Below are positions 25,293 through 33,640 of a DNA stretch of 64,000 nucleotides, piece after piece. Below the pieces are notes generated by a model that worked only from the letters and a program-made list of their open reading frames with translations, made no database searches and had not been told where the DNA came from. The stretch spans positions 44,178 to 108,177 of the forward strand of contig JASGDN010000072.1 of assembly GCA_049841275.1 (NCBI GenBank). The letters run 5' to 3'. The position numbers were made by a program, and so were the translations under genes. The stretch comes from JASGDN01 sp049841275 (GTDB lineage Bacteria; Chloroflexota; Chloroflexia; Thermomicrobiales; UBA6265). Position 1 is the stretch's first letter; each line of letters opens with the position of its first letter.

Positions 25293-25823
25293 GTGACCGA
25301 CACCGTGCCCTTCTCCCACCGCCCCGGCAGCGTGGATGACCTCGACGCCGTGATGTCGCTCTTCGATGCTGCCGTCGCTTGGCTTGTCGAGCGCGGACAA
25401 CCGGAGCAATGGGGCACGGAACCATGGTCTACCGATCCGGCAAAAGTAGATCGCGTGCGAGAGCTGATCGCGGAAGGTGATATCTGGGTGGCCGTCGACT
25501 CGCATGGCCGGGTTGTCGGCGCAACGCTCGTCAACGAGGCGCCGATGCCCTACATCGACCCCGCCAGTGAGCGTGAGCTCTACGTGCGGCTGCTCATCAC
25601 CGATCCAGCGTATCGCGGAAGGAACTTCGGGGGTGCCTTGCTCGACCACGCGAAGGCGATCGCCCGCGAACGTGGCATCGACCTCCTGCGCGTGGACTGC
25701 TTCGCGGGCGGCGATGGCGCCCTGGTCCGGTACTATGAGTCGCAGGGTTTCCAGCGCGTCCATCCATTCGAGGTAAAGGGCTGGCCGGGGATGCTCCTCG
25801 CCCAGCGAGTGCCGTCTCCCTGA
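25293..25823 (+). CDS. GNAT-family N-acetyltransferase
   Basis: A 176-aa acetyltransferase. The acetyl-CoA binding strand-loop-helix is ELYVRLLITDPAYRGRNFGGALLDHAKA near residues 92-119, with RGRNFG forming the pyrophosphate loop, followed by LLRVDCFAGGDGALVRYYESQGF. The N-terminal part includes GQPEQWG, common in relatives acting on small substrates. GTG start with GGAGG 9 nt upstream. It follows the efflux gene by 119 nt. Substrate unknown. Confidence 0.85.
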   Translation: MTDTVPFSHRPGSVDDLDAVMSLFDAAVAWLVERGQPEQWGTEPWSTDPAKVDRVRELIAEGDIWVAVDSHGRVVGATLVNEAPMPYIDPASERELYVRLLITDPAYRGRNFGGALLDHAKAIARERGIDLLRVDCFAGGDGALVRYYESQGFQRVHPFEVKGWPGMLLAQRVPSP

Positions 25824-25843
25824 CCACATCCACCAAGCGAACA

Positions 25844-25873
25844 TTGACGAATGCACAAGCCAGCCCGTAGGCT
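25844..25873 (+). promoter_or_regulatory. promoter upstream of the ABC-F leader
   Basis: TTGACG and TAGGCT are separated by 18 nt. Transcription from here would give a leader of about 310 nt before the ABC-F start. The -10 match is moderate. Confidence 0.45.
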
Positions 25874-25959
25874 AGAGGGGCAAATCGGTCGCGAGCCGGT
25901 GAACCATCGTCGCAACGGGCGGCGATCGTACCGATCCACGTACGAGGTCGATGGTCGGC

Positions 25960-26043
25960 ATGTTCTTCCAGATGGTCGGATACCGCTACAAGGGCGCGAT
26001 CCAGAACACCACATGGGAGAAGTGCGCCCAGTTGACCCCGTGA
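25960..26043 (+). CDS. 27-aa leader peptide upstream of the ABC-F gene
   Basis: A short open frame, MFFQMVGYRYKG followed by AIQNTTWEKCAQLTP, ends at TGA. Nearly every third base is G or C, as in real genes here, while the flanking sequence lacks that pattern. A GAGGT lies 12 nt upstream; an in-frame ATG 9 nt earlier (25951) is another possible start. It ends 20 nt before one arm of a possible antiterminator. Such peptides control ABC-F genes elsewhere by stalling antibiotic-bound ribosomes. It could instead be the relic of a longer gene. Confidence 0.5.
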   Translation: MFFQMVGYRYKGAIQNTTWEKCAQLTP

Positions 26044-26063
26044 AACGCTGGCATCCCATCCTC

Positions 26064-26133
26064 GGGCGATGTCCAGTCACGGACAGCCATCACGCACCCA
26101 TCTTCCCCTCGACATCGTTCGACGGGGCTTTTT
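26064..26133 (+). promoter_or_regulatory. probable transcription attenuator before the ABC-F gene
   Basis: The terminator is CCCCTCGA, a 6-nt loop and TCGACGGGG (one bulged C), then CTTTTT: the only strong U-run terminator seen in the window. GGGCGATGTC (26064-26073) can pair instead with GACATCGTTC (26111-26120) over ten positions including two G-U pairs, which would break the terminator stem. CGCCC at 26025-26029 inside the leader peptide could in turn mask the antiterminator arm. The layout fits ribosome-mediated attenuation. Confidence 0.6.
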
Positions 26134-26193
26134 CATGTCCTGGACCAGCCGCCGTCATCGCCCCTCCTCGACACCACGGAGCAGTATTCCGAC

Positions 26194-27912
26194 ATGGCAA
26201 CCCTCATCCAGGCCGCGAACGTCTCCTGGGCCTACGGCGGCAACCAGATCTTCGACAATCTCTCCTTCGAGCTGAAGTCCGGTGAACGCATCGCCCTCAT
26301 CGGCGAGAATGGCAGCGGCAAAAGCTCCCTCTTCCGCCTGCTCGCCAAGCAGGAACAGCCGTTCAAGGGCGCCGTCACCCACCAGCGCGGCCTCACGCTC
26401 GGCTATCTCACCCAGGATGTCCGGCTCGATCCGGCAAAGACGCCGATCGCGCTCGTCGGCGAGGTCGTCGGCACCGCGGACGCCATCGGCGGCCAGCTCG
26501 CCGCCCTTGAGATGAAGATGGCCGAACCGCTTTCCGACGACGAGCTGGCCGATGTCATCGACCAGTACAATGCCCTGCTCTCCCGCGAGGACGATGTGAT
26601 GGCCGCGAACAACGCCAGCGACGCCGGCGATCGCGTGCTGGACATCCTGATCGGCCTCGGCCTGCCGGACACCGTCTGGGAACAGCCCTTCGGCACGCTC
26701 AGCGGCGGCGAGAAGAAACTCGTCGGCATCGCGCGTTTCCTCACCGAGCAGCCCGATGTCCTGCTCCTCGACGAGCCCGACAACCACCTCGACGTCCGGG
26801 CGAAACGCTGGCTGGAGGATTATCTCGTCAGCTATCCCGGTGCGGTTGGCATCATCACCCACGACCGCTACCTGATCGATCGCGTCGCCACCGAGATCGT
26901 GGATCTGGAGGACGGCAAGGTCACGGCCTGGCCGGGCAACTACACCGCCTTCCAGGAGCAGAAGCGTGCGAAGATCGAGCGCACGCTCGCCCTCCGCGAG
27001 ATCCAGGAACGCGAGGTCCAGCGGTTGAAGGAGAGTTCGGAAGAAATCACGCAGTGGGCGCGCCAGAACCCGAAGTTCGCCTCCCGCGCCGAGAACATGC
27101 GGCGACGATATCAGGAGGAAAAGGCGAAGCTGGAAGCCACGCCGGCACCGCGGCTCGCGCGGGACCGCATCAAGGTCGCGTTCGACGCCAATCGCGGTGG
27201 CACGCTCGTCGCGGAGGCGGCTGGCGTCGGCAAGGCATTCGGGGACCGCCGCCTGCTCGAACCGTTCGACCTCACGATCCGGCACGGCGAACGCATCGGC
27301 ATCGTCGGGCCGAATGGCGCCGGCAAGACGACGTTCATCCGGATGCTGCTCGGCAGGGAGAAACCAACCGAGGGATCGCTGCGTATCGGCTCGTCCATCG
27401 TGCCCGGCTACTACGCGCAAGAGCACGAATCGCTCGATCCGGACATGACGCCGATCGACTTCGTCCGCCGCCTGAAACCGCTGAACGAGCAGCAGGCGCT
27501 CTCGGCGCTGGTCGCCTTCACCTTCGACCGCACGAGCGCCCTCGGGCGAATTGGCGACCTCAGCGGCGGCGAACGGAGCCGACTGCAGATCGCCGGCCTG
27601 ATCCTCACCGGCGCAAACTTCCTGATCCTCGACGAGCCGACGAACAACCTCGACATCCCGTCGGTGGAGGAGCTGGAGCGAGCCCTGCTCGATTTCGACG
27701 GCACGATCCTCACGATCTCGCACGACCGCTACTTCCTCGACCGCATCTGCACGCGCATCGTCGAGTTCCGCAACGGCTGGGTCCGCGACTGGCAGGGCCA
27801 CTACACGGAATACATCCAGAACCCGGGCATCGGCACGCCACTCACCCATCAGATCAGGATGCCAGAACCAGCTCTCGCCAGGAAGAAAGGCAAGGCCCGA
27901 GCGGCGGTGTGA
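26194..27912 (+). CDS. ABC-F family ATPase (ribosome-associated)
   Basis: A 572-aa soluble protein with two ABC domains and no membrane segments. Domain 1 has Walker A GENGSGKSS near residue 36, signature LSGGEKKLVGIA and Walker B LLLDEPDNHLD. Domain 2 has GPNGAGKTT near 373, LSGGERSRLQIAG and LILDEPTNNLD. Between them is the charged linker (residues ~245-320, EQKRAKIERTLALREIQERE) that reaches into the ribosome in this family. Members either rescue stalled ribosomes or confer resistance to antibiotics binding the 50S subunit. The upstream leader suggests drug-inducible expression, so a resistance role is likely though not proven. Confidence 0.9.
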   Translation: MATLIQAANVSWAYGGNQIFDNLSFELKSGERIALIGENGSGKSSLFRLLAKQEQPFKGAVTHQRGLTLGYLTQDVRLDPAKTPIALVGEVVGTADAIGGQLAALEMKMAEPLSDDELADVIDQYNALLSREDDVMAANNASDAGDRVLDILIGLGLPDTVWEQPFGTLSGGEKKLVGIARFLTEQPDVLLLDEPDNHLDVRAKRWLEDYLVSYPGAVGIITHDRYLIDRVATEIVDLEDGKVTAWPGNYTAFQEQKRAKIERTLALREIQEREVQRLKESSEEITQWARQNPKFASRAENMRRRYQEEKAKLEATPAPRLARDRIKVAFDANRGGTLVAEAAGVGKAFGDRRLLEPFDLTIRHGERIGIVGPNGAGKTTFIRMLLGREKPTEGSLRIGSSIVPGYYAQEHESLDPDMTPIDFVRRLKPLNEQQALSALVAFTFDRTSALGRIGDLSGGERSRLQIAGLILTGANFLILDEPTNNLDIPSVEELERALLDFDGTILTISHDRYFLDRICTRIVEFRNGWVRDWQGHYTEYIQNPGIGTPLTHQIRMPEPALARKKGKARAAV

Positions 27913-28051
27913 CACTGGAGGGCCGAGAGCGCATTCAAGACAGCAAGCACAGAGGCGTCGGTTTGCGCTTCGGACAGATCGTCGCCCACGCGCATCGTGG
28001 GCAGCCCGGCCGGTCTCGTTGCGGTTCCGGCAGGTGGATGGTCCCGGCATG

Positions 28052-28479
28052 CTATGCCACCGCGATCTGCTCGAGTTCGTCGATGAATGCCTGCCAGCCG
28101 GCGAGGACGCCGTGCTGCTGCTCGGGCGTGAAGCCCGGGGTCTCCTGGGTGAAGTGCATCCGGGTTCCGCCAGCGATGGCGGTGCGCTCGACAACGATCG
28201 TGGCCCGGCCCGGCCCGGCTCAGCCGGGCGGTCGGTGATGGTGAATACGAGACGCTCATGGGGGACGACCTCGATGAAGTCGCCGGTCCAGTCGATCGTG
28301 TTGCCATCGGGCAGGGCCATCTGAGCGGTCCATGTCCGGCCGGGCTCGGCGATGAAGTCGAGGCTGTCGAGCGGTACCTGGACGTCCTTTCCGCCGAACC
28401 ATCGTGCGAAGTGCTGCGGTGTCGTCCAGGCGGCGAAGTCGCGGTCGATTTCGATGCCGTCGGTGGTGATGCCGGTCAC
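28052..28479 (-). pseudogene. SRPBCC (AHSA1-like) gene broken by a 5-bp repeat
   Basis: Begins GTG with VTGITTDGIEIDRDFAAWTTPQHFARWF and runs in frame for about 88 codons to TDRPAEPGRA. The rest of the domain (TIVVERTAIAGGTRMHFTQE, ending ELEQIAVA) is in another frame. Between them lies (GGCCC)x3 on the plus strand at 28202-28216. Removing one 5-bp unit restores a continuous 140-aa protein. The stop falls at 28052. The GTG overlaps the ArsR stop by 4 nt. It may be a true mutation, a switchable repeat or an assembly error. Confidence 0.8.
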
Positions 28480-28847
28480 TGCTGCTCCTTGTTCGTGAGG
28501 GTGGTCAGGTGGTCGTCGAGGGCGTCGAAACTGTCGGCCCAGAACTGCTGGTAGTCGCCGATCCATGCCGCGGCGGCACGCAGCGGGCGGGCATCGAGCG
28601 AAGCCGGGCGGTACTGGGCCTCCCGCCCACGGCTGACCAGCCCCGCGCCCTCCAGGACCCGCAAGTGCTTGGACACGGCCGCGAAGGTCATCTCGAACGG
28701 CTCGGCAAGCTCGCCCACCGTGAACGATCCCTCCGCAAGCCGGGCGAGCAACGCCCTGCGAGTGGGGTCGGCAAGCGCAGCGAAGGTGCGGCTCAACTCA
28801 TCGACTCGCTGCATGTCACCCTCCAATCCGGTATCGACGGTGTTCAA
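28476..28847 (-). CDS. ArsR-family winged-helix regulator
   Basis: A 123-aa repressor of the type paired with SRPBCC proteins. The helix-turn-helix is DPTRRALLARLAEGSFTVGELAEPFEMTFAAVSKHLRVL, with the wing after EGAGLVSRGREAQYRP; the ending AAAWIGDYQQFWADSFDALDDHL is typical of this group. No metal-binding cysteines. ATG at 28847. It overlaps the downstream SRPBCC gene by 4 nt, as in the intact pair at 14.9-15.8 kb, which makes this a second copy of the same kind of module. Confidence 0.85.
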   Translation of the reverse strand: MNTVDTGLEGDMQRVDELSRTFAALADPTRRALLARLAEGSFTVGELAEPFEMTFAAVSKHLRVLEGAGLVSRGREAQYRPASLDARPLRAAAAWIGDYQQFWADSFDALDDHLTTLTNKEQQ

Positions 28848-28852
28848 TCGAC

Positions 28853-28865
28853 CAGTATTATACTG
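28853..28865 (-). promoter_or_regulatory. operator and -10 box of the second ArsR operon
   Basis: CAGTAT-T-ATACTG is a perfect 13-bp palindrome that contains a TATAAT -10 box on the minus strand (28857-28862). This is a typical place for ArsR autorepression. No good -35 was found. Confidence 0.6.
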
Positions 28866-29056
28866 ATAGGTTTAATACAGTCCGTCGACGCAGCTACGTC
28901 AAGTCCATCCATGAGGAGCGTAGCGACCGCGCCTGAGTAGCGCTACCGTTGAACATCGGTCGGCCCCTCCAAACGCGCCTGCATGCATTCGCAACCCTAT
29001 CGAACGCGGATGTAGGAGGTTGAGTCTGGGTGGGAAGCATGCATTCAACCAGCCAG

Positions 29057-29101
29057 CCAGCAACCGCCCGGCCCTTGCAGGAAGGGCCGGGCGGTTGCTG
29101 G
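29057..29101. terminator. 20-bp hairpin after the second MFS gene
   Basis: CCAGCAACCGCCCGGCCCTT and its exact complement flank GCAGG. It lies 28 nt past the stop of the minus-strand MFS gene. The 180 bases between it and the ArsR operator hold no gene. Confidence 0.75.
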
Positions 29102-29129
29102 TGTGTCGATTCGGATTTCGCAGGGACAA

Positions 29130-30631
29130 TCAGTGTCCCATCGCCGAATCATCGTAGGTCGGATGCGCGGGCAACAGGCTGGCTGCCAGCGTCGCGGCAA
29201 CCATGAACGCGATCATCACCCAGACCGTCACCTCGTAACTGCTGGTCCACGGCTTGTCCGGCGTCATTGCCCCCGTCTGGATCGCGGCGCCGTTCGCCGT
29301 GAAATAGTGCTCGATCCGGTTGAAGAAGACCGTGCCGATGATCGCCACGCCGACAGCCCCGGCCAGTTGCTGGATCGTGTTGTAGAGTCCGGACGCCGGA
29401 CCGGCCTTGCTGACAGGAACCTCCGAGAGCACGAAGATGCCAATGGGTGCAACGACCATGCCCATGCCCGCGCCGGCGATGAACAGGCCCGGCGCCAGCG
29501 CCCACGACGAGGTGTCCACCCCATCGCGGAGAAAGATGAAGAGGGTCAGCAGCAGGCCGATCCCCATCACGATCGGGCCGAGTTGCAGCACCTTGCGCCC
29601 CATGATCCCGACCAGCTTCGCCGCCGAAAGCCCGGCGAACAGCGACACGCCGATCGAGAACGGGATCATCGTCAGGCCGGCGCGCAGGATACTGAAATGC
29701 AGCCCCTCCTGCATGTAGATCGTCTGCACGAGGAAGTAGCCAGACATCGCCATAAAGAAGACGAAGATCGTGAAGATGCCACTCGCGTAGGAGCGAATGC
29801 CGAAGAGCGACAGATCGACCAGCGGCTCGCCGCCGGCCATCGCTTCCCGTCGCTGCAGAAAGACGAACCCCGCGAGGATCAGGACGCCGACAACCATGCT
29901 GATGAAGGTCCAGGCCGGCCAGTCCTTCTCCTGCCCCATCATCAACGGATACAGGATCGCCAGCAGGCCCACCGCCAGCACTAGCACACCAGGGATATCG
30001 AGCTTCGGCCGGCTGGGAGCGAACGACTCTGGCACGAGACGGAGCGCCATCGAGACCGCGACGATGCCCACCGGCACGTTGACGAGGAAGATCGAGCGCC
30101 AGCCGAGCCCGAAGAGATCGGCGTCGGTCAGCACCGCCCCGAGGATCGGCCCGGAGACCGCCGCCACCCCCGCCAGCGCGGAGAACCCGGCCATCGCCGA
30201 CCCGCGTCCGACGGGCGATACATGACCTGGATGCTGCTCAGCACCTGCGGGATCATCATCGCCGACGAGAAGCCCTGCAACGCGCGCGAGACGATCAGCA
30301 TCTCCGGATTGTGGGCGAATCCGCACAGCAGCGACGAAAGCGTGAAACAGGTCAGGCCGATCACGAAGAGCCGTTTGCGGCCATGGATGTCGCCAAGCCG
30401 CGCGCCGGTCATCAGGCCGATCGCCAGCGCGAGACCGTAGGCGGCGACCATCCATTGCTGTTCACCGGACGACGCCTTCAGCGACCGCTCGATCGACGGC
30501 AACGTGACATTCACGATCGTCACGTCGAGGAGTTCCATGAAAAGCGCCAGGAAGAGCGACCAGAGCGCGATGGTGCGCTCCCGTCCCTGGATTGGCGGCG
30601 CCGCTTCCAGCGCGGCGACCGTCGATGCCAT
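29130..30631 (-). pseudogene. MFS drug efflux transporter (DHA2), frameshifted
   Basis: Two overlapping frames together make one 14-TMS EmrB/QacA-type pump of about 500 aa. The first part (ATG 30631, SD GGAAGGAA) holds LLDVTIVNVTLPSIERSL, GDIHGRKRLFVIGL and MIPQVLSSIQVMYRPSD. The second resumes at RGSAMAGFSALAGVAAVSGPI and runs to the stop. The break is at about 30205, where a single C missing from a GGACCGCGGG-like stretch explains the shift. It is either a recent inactivation or an assembly error. No regulator gene adjoins it on this strand. Confidence 0.8.
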
Positions 30632-31122
30632 TGCGTTTCCTTCCACACAAGGCGGCGATCGCCCACCGGCGACCGCCGCGAATGCATTCTGCTCATGCCC
30701 CAGAAACGGGGTGTCCGTACATATAGTACGTCATCGCTGCCTGGACGGCTTCTTCCAGTTTGCGCCGGCCACCGGACAGATTGTGTCAGGGTTTCGAGCA
30801 GATTCTGTACCCTCGTCCGACCTGGGCGCGATCCCGGCATCTCCGATCGTGAGGCACCCACCCCGCCCTGTCACCTACTCCCACGGACAGGAATATCCTC
30901 ATCCGATGGAGGGTTCCTGATCGGGTCCTGTATCAAGTATAGGCATGGAACAGGTCCGGTTCCTTCCGCATTTCACGCAACACAACGCAATCAGGCCGTT
31001 CGCAATCTACCGGTTCCGCCAGGTCGTGCATCCGCCGTTTCCATGCGATCATGTCCGGACGACGAAGCGCCGCGCTCATAGAGACTCCGTGACCCGGCTC
31101 CCGACGACTATGAAGGTAGACC
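30632..31122. other. long intergenic region before the cupin gene
   Basis: About 490 bases. GTAC-ATATA-GTAC near 30716-30728 is a small inverted repeat next to the minus-strand MFS start and could be an operator. The only open frame with any support is the short one at 30933-31079. Nothing else recognised. Confidence 0.4.
30933..31079 (-). CDS. possible 48-aa protein
   Basis: A short frame, MSAALRRPDMIAWKRRMHDL and onward, charged and without a hydrophobic segment. GGAG lies 7 nt before its ATG on the minus strand. Third-position bias is weaker than in neighbouring genes, so it may be chance or a remnant. No family recognised. Confidence 0.25.
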   Translation of the reverse strand: MSAALRRPDMIAWKRRMHDLAEPVDCERPDCVVLREMRKEPDLFHAYT

Positions 31123-31707
31123 ATGACGGACAAGGCGTTGCCGAACGACCCATTTGCTCTCACGGCCCCCTCCGCCTCCCGTGAGGATTCTCCCGCAGTC
31201 GAACAGCATCTCGTGACCGCCAACCCGCCGTTCGCAAACAACCCCCACCTCCCGGTGCTCGTCTATCGCAAGGGCATCGTCTTCGAGGACGGGGATCCGG
31301 CCAGCACGATGGAAGACCACTTCCAGCGCAATGGCTGGGGCTATTCCTGGCGGAATGGCATTTTCAACTACCATCACTTCCACAGCACGGCCCATGAGGT
31401 GCTCGGCGTCGCAGCCGGCACGGCCACCGTGGAACTCGGCGGCTCCGGCGGACCACGCGTCGAGATGCAGGCCGGGGATGTGATCGTCATCCCGGTCGGC
31501 GTCGCCCTGCGCAATATCGGCTCGTCGCCCGATCTCATCGCCGTCGGCGCCTATCCGCCCGGCCAAGTCTGGGACCTCAACACCGGTGAGGACGACGAAC
31601 ATCCCCGCGTCGACCGCAACATCGAGGCGCTGCCATTGCCGGTCTCCGATCCCGTTCTCGGCCCCGACGGCCCACTCCCCACCCTCTGGGGCGCCACAGC
31701 CGACTGA
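31123..31707 (+). CDS. YjlB-like cupin protein
   Basis: A 194-aa single-domain cupin. The first metal motif is in YHHFHSTAHEVLGVAAGTATVELGG near residue 87 (His, His and Glu), and the second is VEMQAGDVIVIPVGVALRNIG near 122. Extra N-terminal sequence with FEDGDPASTMEDHF matches YjlB relatives. Function in the family is unknown; the fold usually binds a metal and a small polar molecule. AAGG lies 8 nt before ATG. It is followed by an orphan gene 132 nt on. Confidence 0.8.
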   Translation: MTDKALPNDPFALTAPSASREDSPAVEQHLVTANPPFANNPHLPVLVYRKGIVFEDGDPASTMEDHFQRNGWGYSWRNGIFNYHHFHSTAHEVLGVAAGTATVELGGSGGPRVEMQAGDVIVIPVGVALRNIGSSPDLIAVGAYPPGQVWDLNTGEDDEHPRVDRNIEALPLPVSDPVLGPDGPLPTLWGATAD

Positions 31708-31839
31708 ATTCAGGTCCGGGTTCCGATGCGAGACCCGGTTTCTTTTGCAAAGTCACTTCCAATCGGCAAGAATGGCCCTACGGTGCATGTCGCGCCGGCA
31801 GGGTATCGTGCCCTGCGTTCGACTTCCCAGGAGGATGCC

Positions 31840-32154
31840 ATGCCAACCGCCTGTCCAGGCCACGCTCCCGCCTGCTCGCTTGCCGATCTTGTCGCGCTGG
31901 ACCCGTCCATCCGCGTCCAGATCGGCCCGGTCCACGCCGCCATCGATGGCGTGGAGGTTGCATCGACCACGCCAGCCCTCTGGATCTGGTCCTCCTGCAA
32001 CCGGTTTACGCCACGCTGGTTCCACGAGGAAACGCTGGAAGCCTCCATTGCGGCCGCCCATCGCTTCCTTCACGGCCGCCTTGCCACCGCGACCTCGCTG
32101 CGCGCCAGCGACGAGCGGGAAGGCGGCATCATCATCCCGGATTACATGTACTGA
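31840..32154 (+). CDS. hypothetical 104-aa protein
   Basis: I do not recognise it. SD CAGGAGG lies 6 nt before the ATG, and codon use is that of a real gene. The start has a cysteine pair (TACPGHAPACSL-like spacing near residues 5-12), the middle reads VHAAIDGVEVASTTPALWIW, and a helix with FHEETLEASIAAAHRFLHGR follows. No signal peptide. It lies 45 nt before a GT4 glycosyltransferase gene and may be cotranscribed with it. Confidence 0.55.
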   Translation: MPTACPGHAPACSLADLVALDPSIRVQIGPVHAAIDGVEVASTTPALWIWSSCNRFTPRWFHEETLEASIAAAHRFLHGRLATATSLRASDEREGGIIIPDYMY

Positions 32155-32199
32155 GTTCGTCCAATATCGTTCCGCCCATCCTCGCGAAAGGCCACGACC

Positions 32200-33531
32200 G
32201 TGTCCATTTCCGCGTATACGGGCCCTTCGGTCTTCGGCTACGAGACCGACCAGCCCGTCCGCCGCGCCGCCATGATCTCCTTGCACACCTCGCCCATCGC
32301 CCGCATCGGCCAGCGCGATGCCGGCGGCATGAATGTCTACGTCCGCAGTCTCGCCCTTCAACTCGCCCGTCAGGGCATCGCCATCGACATCTTCACCCGC
32401 CGCATCGATCCCCACACCCCGGAAGTCGTGACCGTCATCCCCGGCGTCAACGTCATCCACATCACGGCGGGCCCTCCCGAAGACCTTCCCAAAAACGACC
32501 TCGTCCCCTGGATCCATGATTTCGCATCCGAAGCCGCGCTCTATTCCCTCCGCGCCCAGGTTCGCTACGACATCATCCACGGACACTACTGGCTCTCCGG
32601 TCTCGCCGCCGAGCAGTTGAAACGCTACTGGCACGTCCCCTCGCTTCTGATGTTCCATACGACGGCTCACATGAAGAATGCCGTGGCCGCCTCCGCCGAC
32701 CGCGAAACGGCACTGCGCCTCGAAACCGAGCGTGCGCTCGTCCATGAGGCGGACGGTCTCGTCGCTGGCAATCCCGACGAACGCGCCGATCTCGCCGCGA
32801 TGCTCGGTTCCGCCACGTCCGATACCATCTGCATGATCCCGCCCGGTGTCGACCTGACCCGCTTTCATCCCGGGAACACGCTCGCCGAACGCGCCGCGCT
32901 GGGCCTCGATCCGCACGAACAGCTGGTGCTCGCGGTCGGCCGCGTCGATCCGATCAAGGGCTTCGATACATTGCTGGAAGCCTTCCGCCATCTCGTCCGC
33001 CAAAACGGTCGCGCCCGGCTCCTGCTCGCTGGCGGCGCCATCGATGACATGGGCAACCCTGTCGGGCCGATGACCACCTACGCACGCATCACTGTAGACC
33101 TCGGCATCCGCGACCGCGTCCGCTTCGTCGGCTCCATCCCGCACGAGGAGCTCGTCCACTGGTACCGCGCGGTGGATGTCGTCGCCGTGCCGTCCCGCTA
33201 CGAATCGTTCGGCCTCGTCGCCATCGAGGCGATGGCCTCCGGCGCCGCGGTCGTCGCCACGAATGTCGGAGGCCTGCGCTTCTCCGTCGAGGACGAGGTT
33301 TCCGGCCTTCTCGTCCCACACTCGCAGCCGGTCCCGCTCGCCGACGCCCTGACACGCGTCCTGAGCGACGACACGCTCCGCGAACGCCTGGGGAGGAGCG
33401 GCGTCACGGCAGCACAACGCTTCTCCTGGGAAACGGTCGGCCTCCGGATCGAGCGCATGTACCGGAATCTGGCCGGGGGAGCCAGGCACGATCTCTGTGC
33501 CGGCTCGGACATGACGCGCGTCCCGGCATAA
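32200..33531 (+). CDS. GT4-family glycosyltransferase
   Basis: A 443-aa GT-B enzyme resembling D-inositol-3-phosphate glycosyltransferase (MshA) and bacterial sucrose-phosphate synthase. N-terminal landmarks are MISLHTSPIARIG, then GGMNVYVRSLALQLARQG near residue 46 and HGHYWLSG near 128. The C-terminal donor site has AVGRVDPIKGFDTLLEAF near 246 and PSRYESFGLVAIEAMASG near 328, with the two catalytic Glu residues in the E-x7-E motif. GTG start with AAAGG 9 nt upstream. The acceptor is not evident. Confidence 0.85.
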   Translation: MSISAYTGPSVFGYETDQPVRRAAMISLHTSPIARIGQRDAGGMNVYVRSLALQLARQGIAIDIFTRRIDPHTPEVVTVIPGVNVIHITAGPPEDLPKNDLVPWIHDFASEAALYSLRAQVRYDIIHGHYWLSGLAAEQLKRYWHVPSLLMFHTTAHMKNAVAASADRETALRLETERALVHEADGLVAGNPDERADLAAMLGSATSDTICMIPPGVDLTRFHPGNTLAERAALGLDPHEQLVLAVGRVDPIKGFDTLLEAFRHLVRQNGRARLLLAGGAIDDMGNPVGPMTTYARITVDLGIRDRVRFVGSIPHEELVHWYRAVDVVAVPSRYESFGLVAIEAMASGAAVVATNVGGLRFSVEDEVSGLLVPHSQPVPLADALTRVLSDDTLRERLGRSGVTAAQRFSWETVGLRIERMYRNLAGGARHDLCAGSDMTRVPA

Positions 33532-33535
33532 CCGG

Positions 33536-33640
33536 GGAGTGAGGGACGAGAAGCGAGAAAAAGAGGAAAGAAATCGGGATGAGCATCTCCCCACCAAAAC
33601 GCGATTCCCCAACCTCTTTTCACTCCTCGTTCCTCACTCC
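33536..33640. repeat. imperfect inverted repeat between convergent genes
   Basis: GGAGTGAGGGACGAG (33536-33550) pairs with CTCGTTCCTCACTCC (33626-33640) at 14 of 15 positions, with weaker pairing inside (AAAAGAGG with CCTCTTTT). It is purine-rich on one side and lower in GC than its surroundings, and it covers the last codons of the convergent serine hydrolase. It probably serves as a terminator for both genes. Confidence 0.55.

Noticed and set aside
25851..26285. 144-codon frame across the ABC-F leader
   Set aside because: No coding bias or SD, and it overlaps the ABC-F start in another frame; the short 25960-26043 frame is much more gene-like.
26155..28566. 803-codon open frame on the minus strand
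   Set aside because: It is antisense to the ABC-F gene. Only its first ~90 codons are real, as the start of the frameshifted SRPBCC gene.
33534..33640. CRISPR-like repeat between the glycosyltransferase and serine hydrolase genes
   Set aside because: Only one inverted pair exists, with no regularly spaced direct repeats. No CRISPR array was found anywhere in the window.
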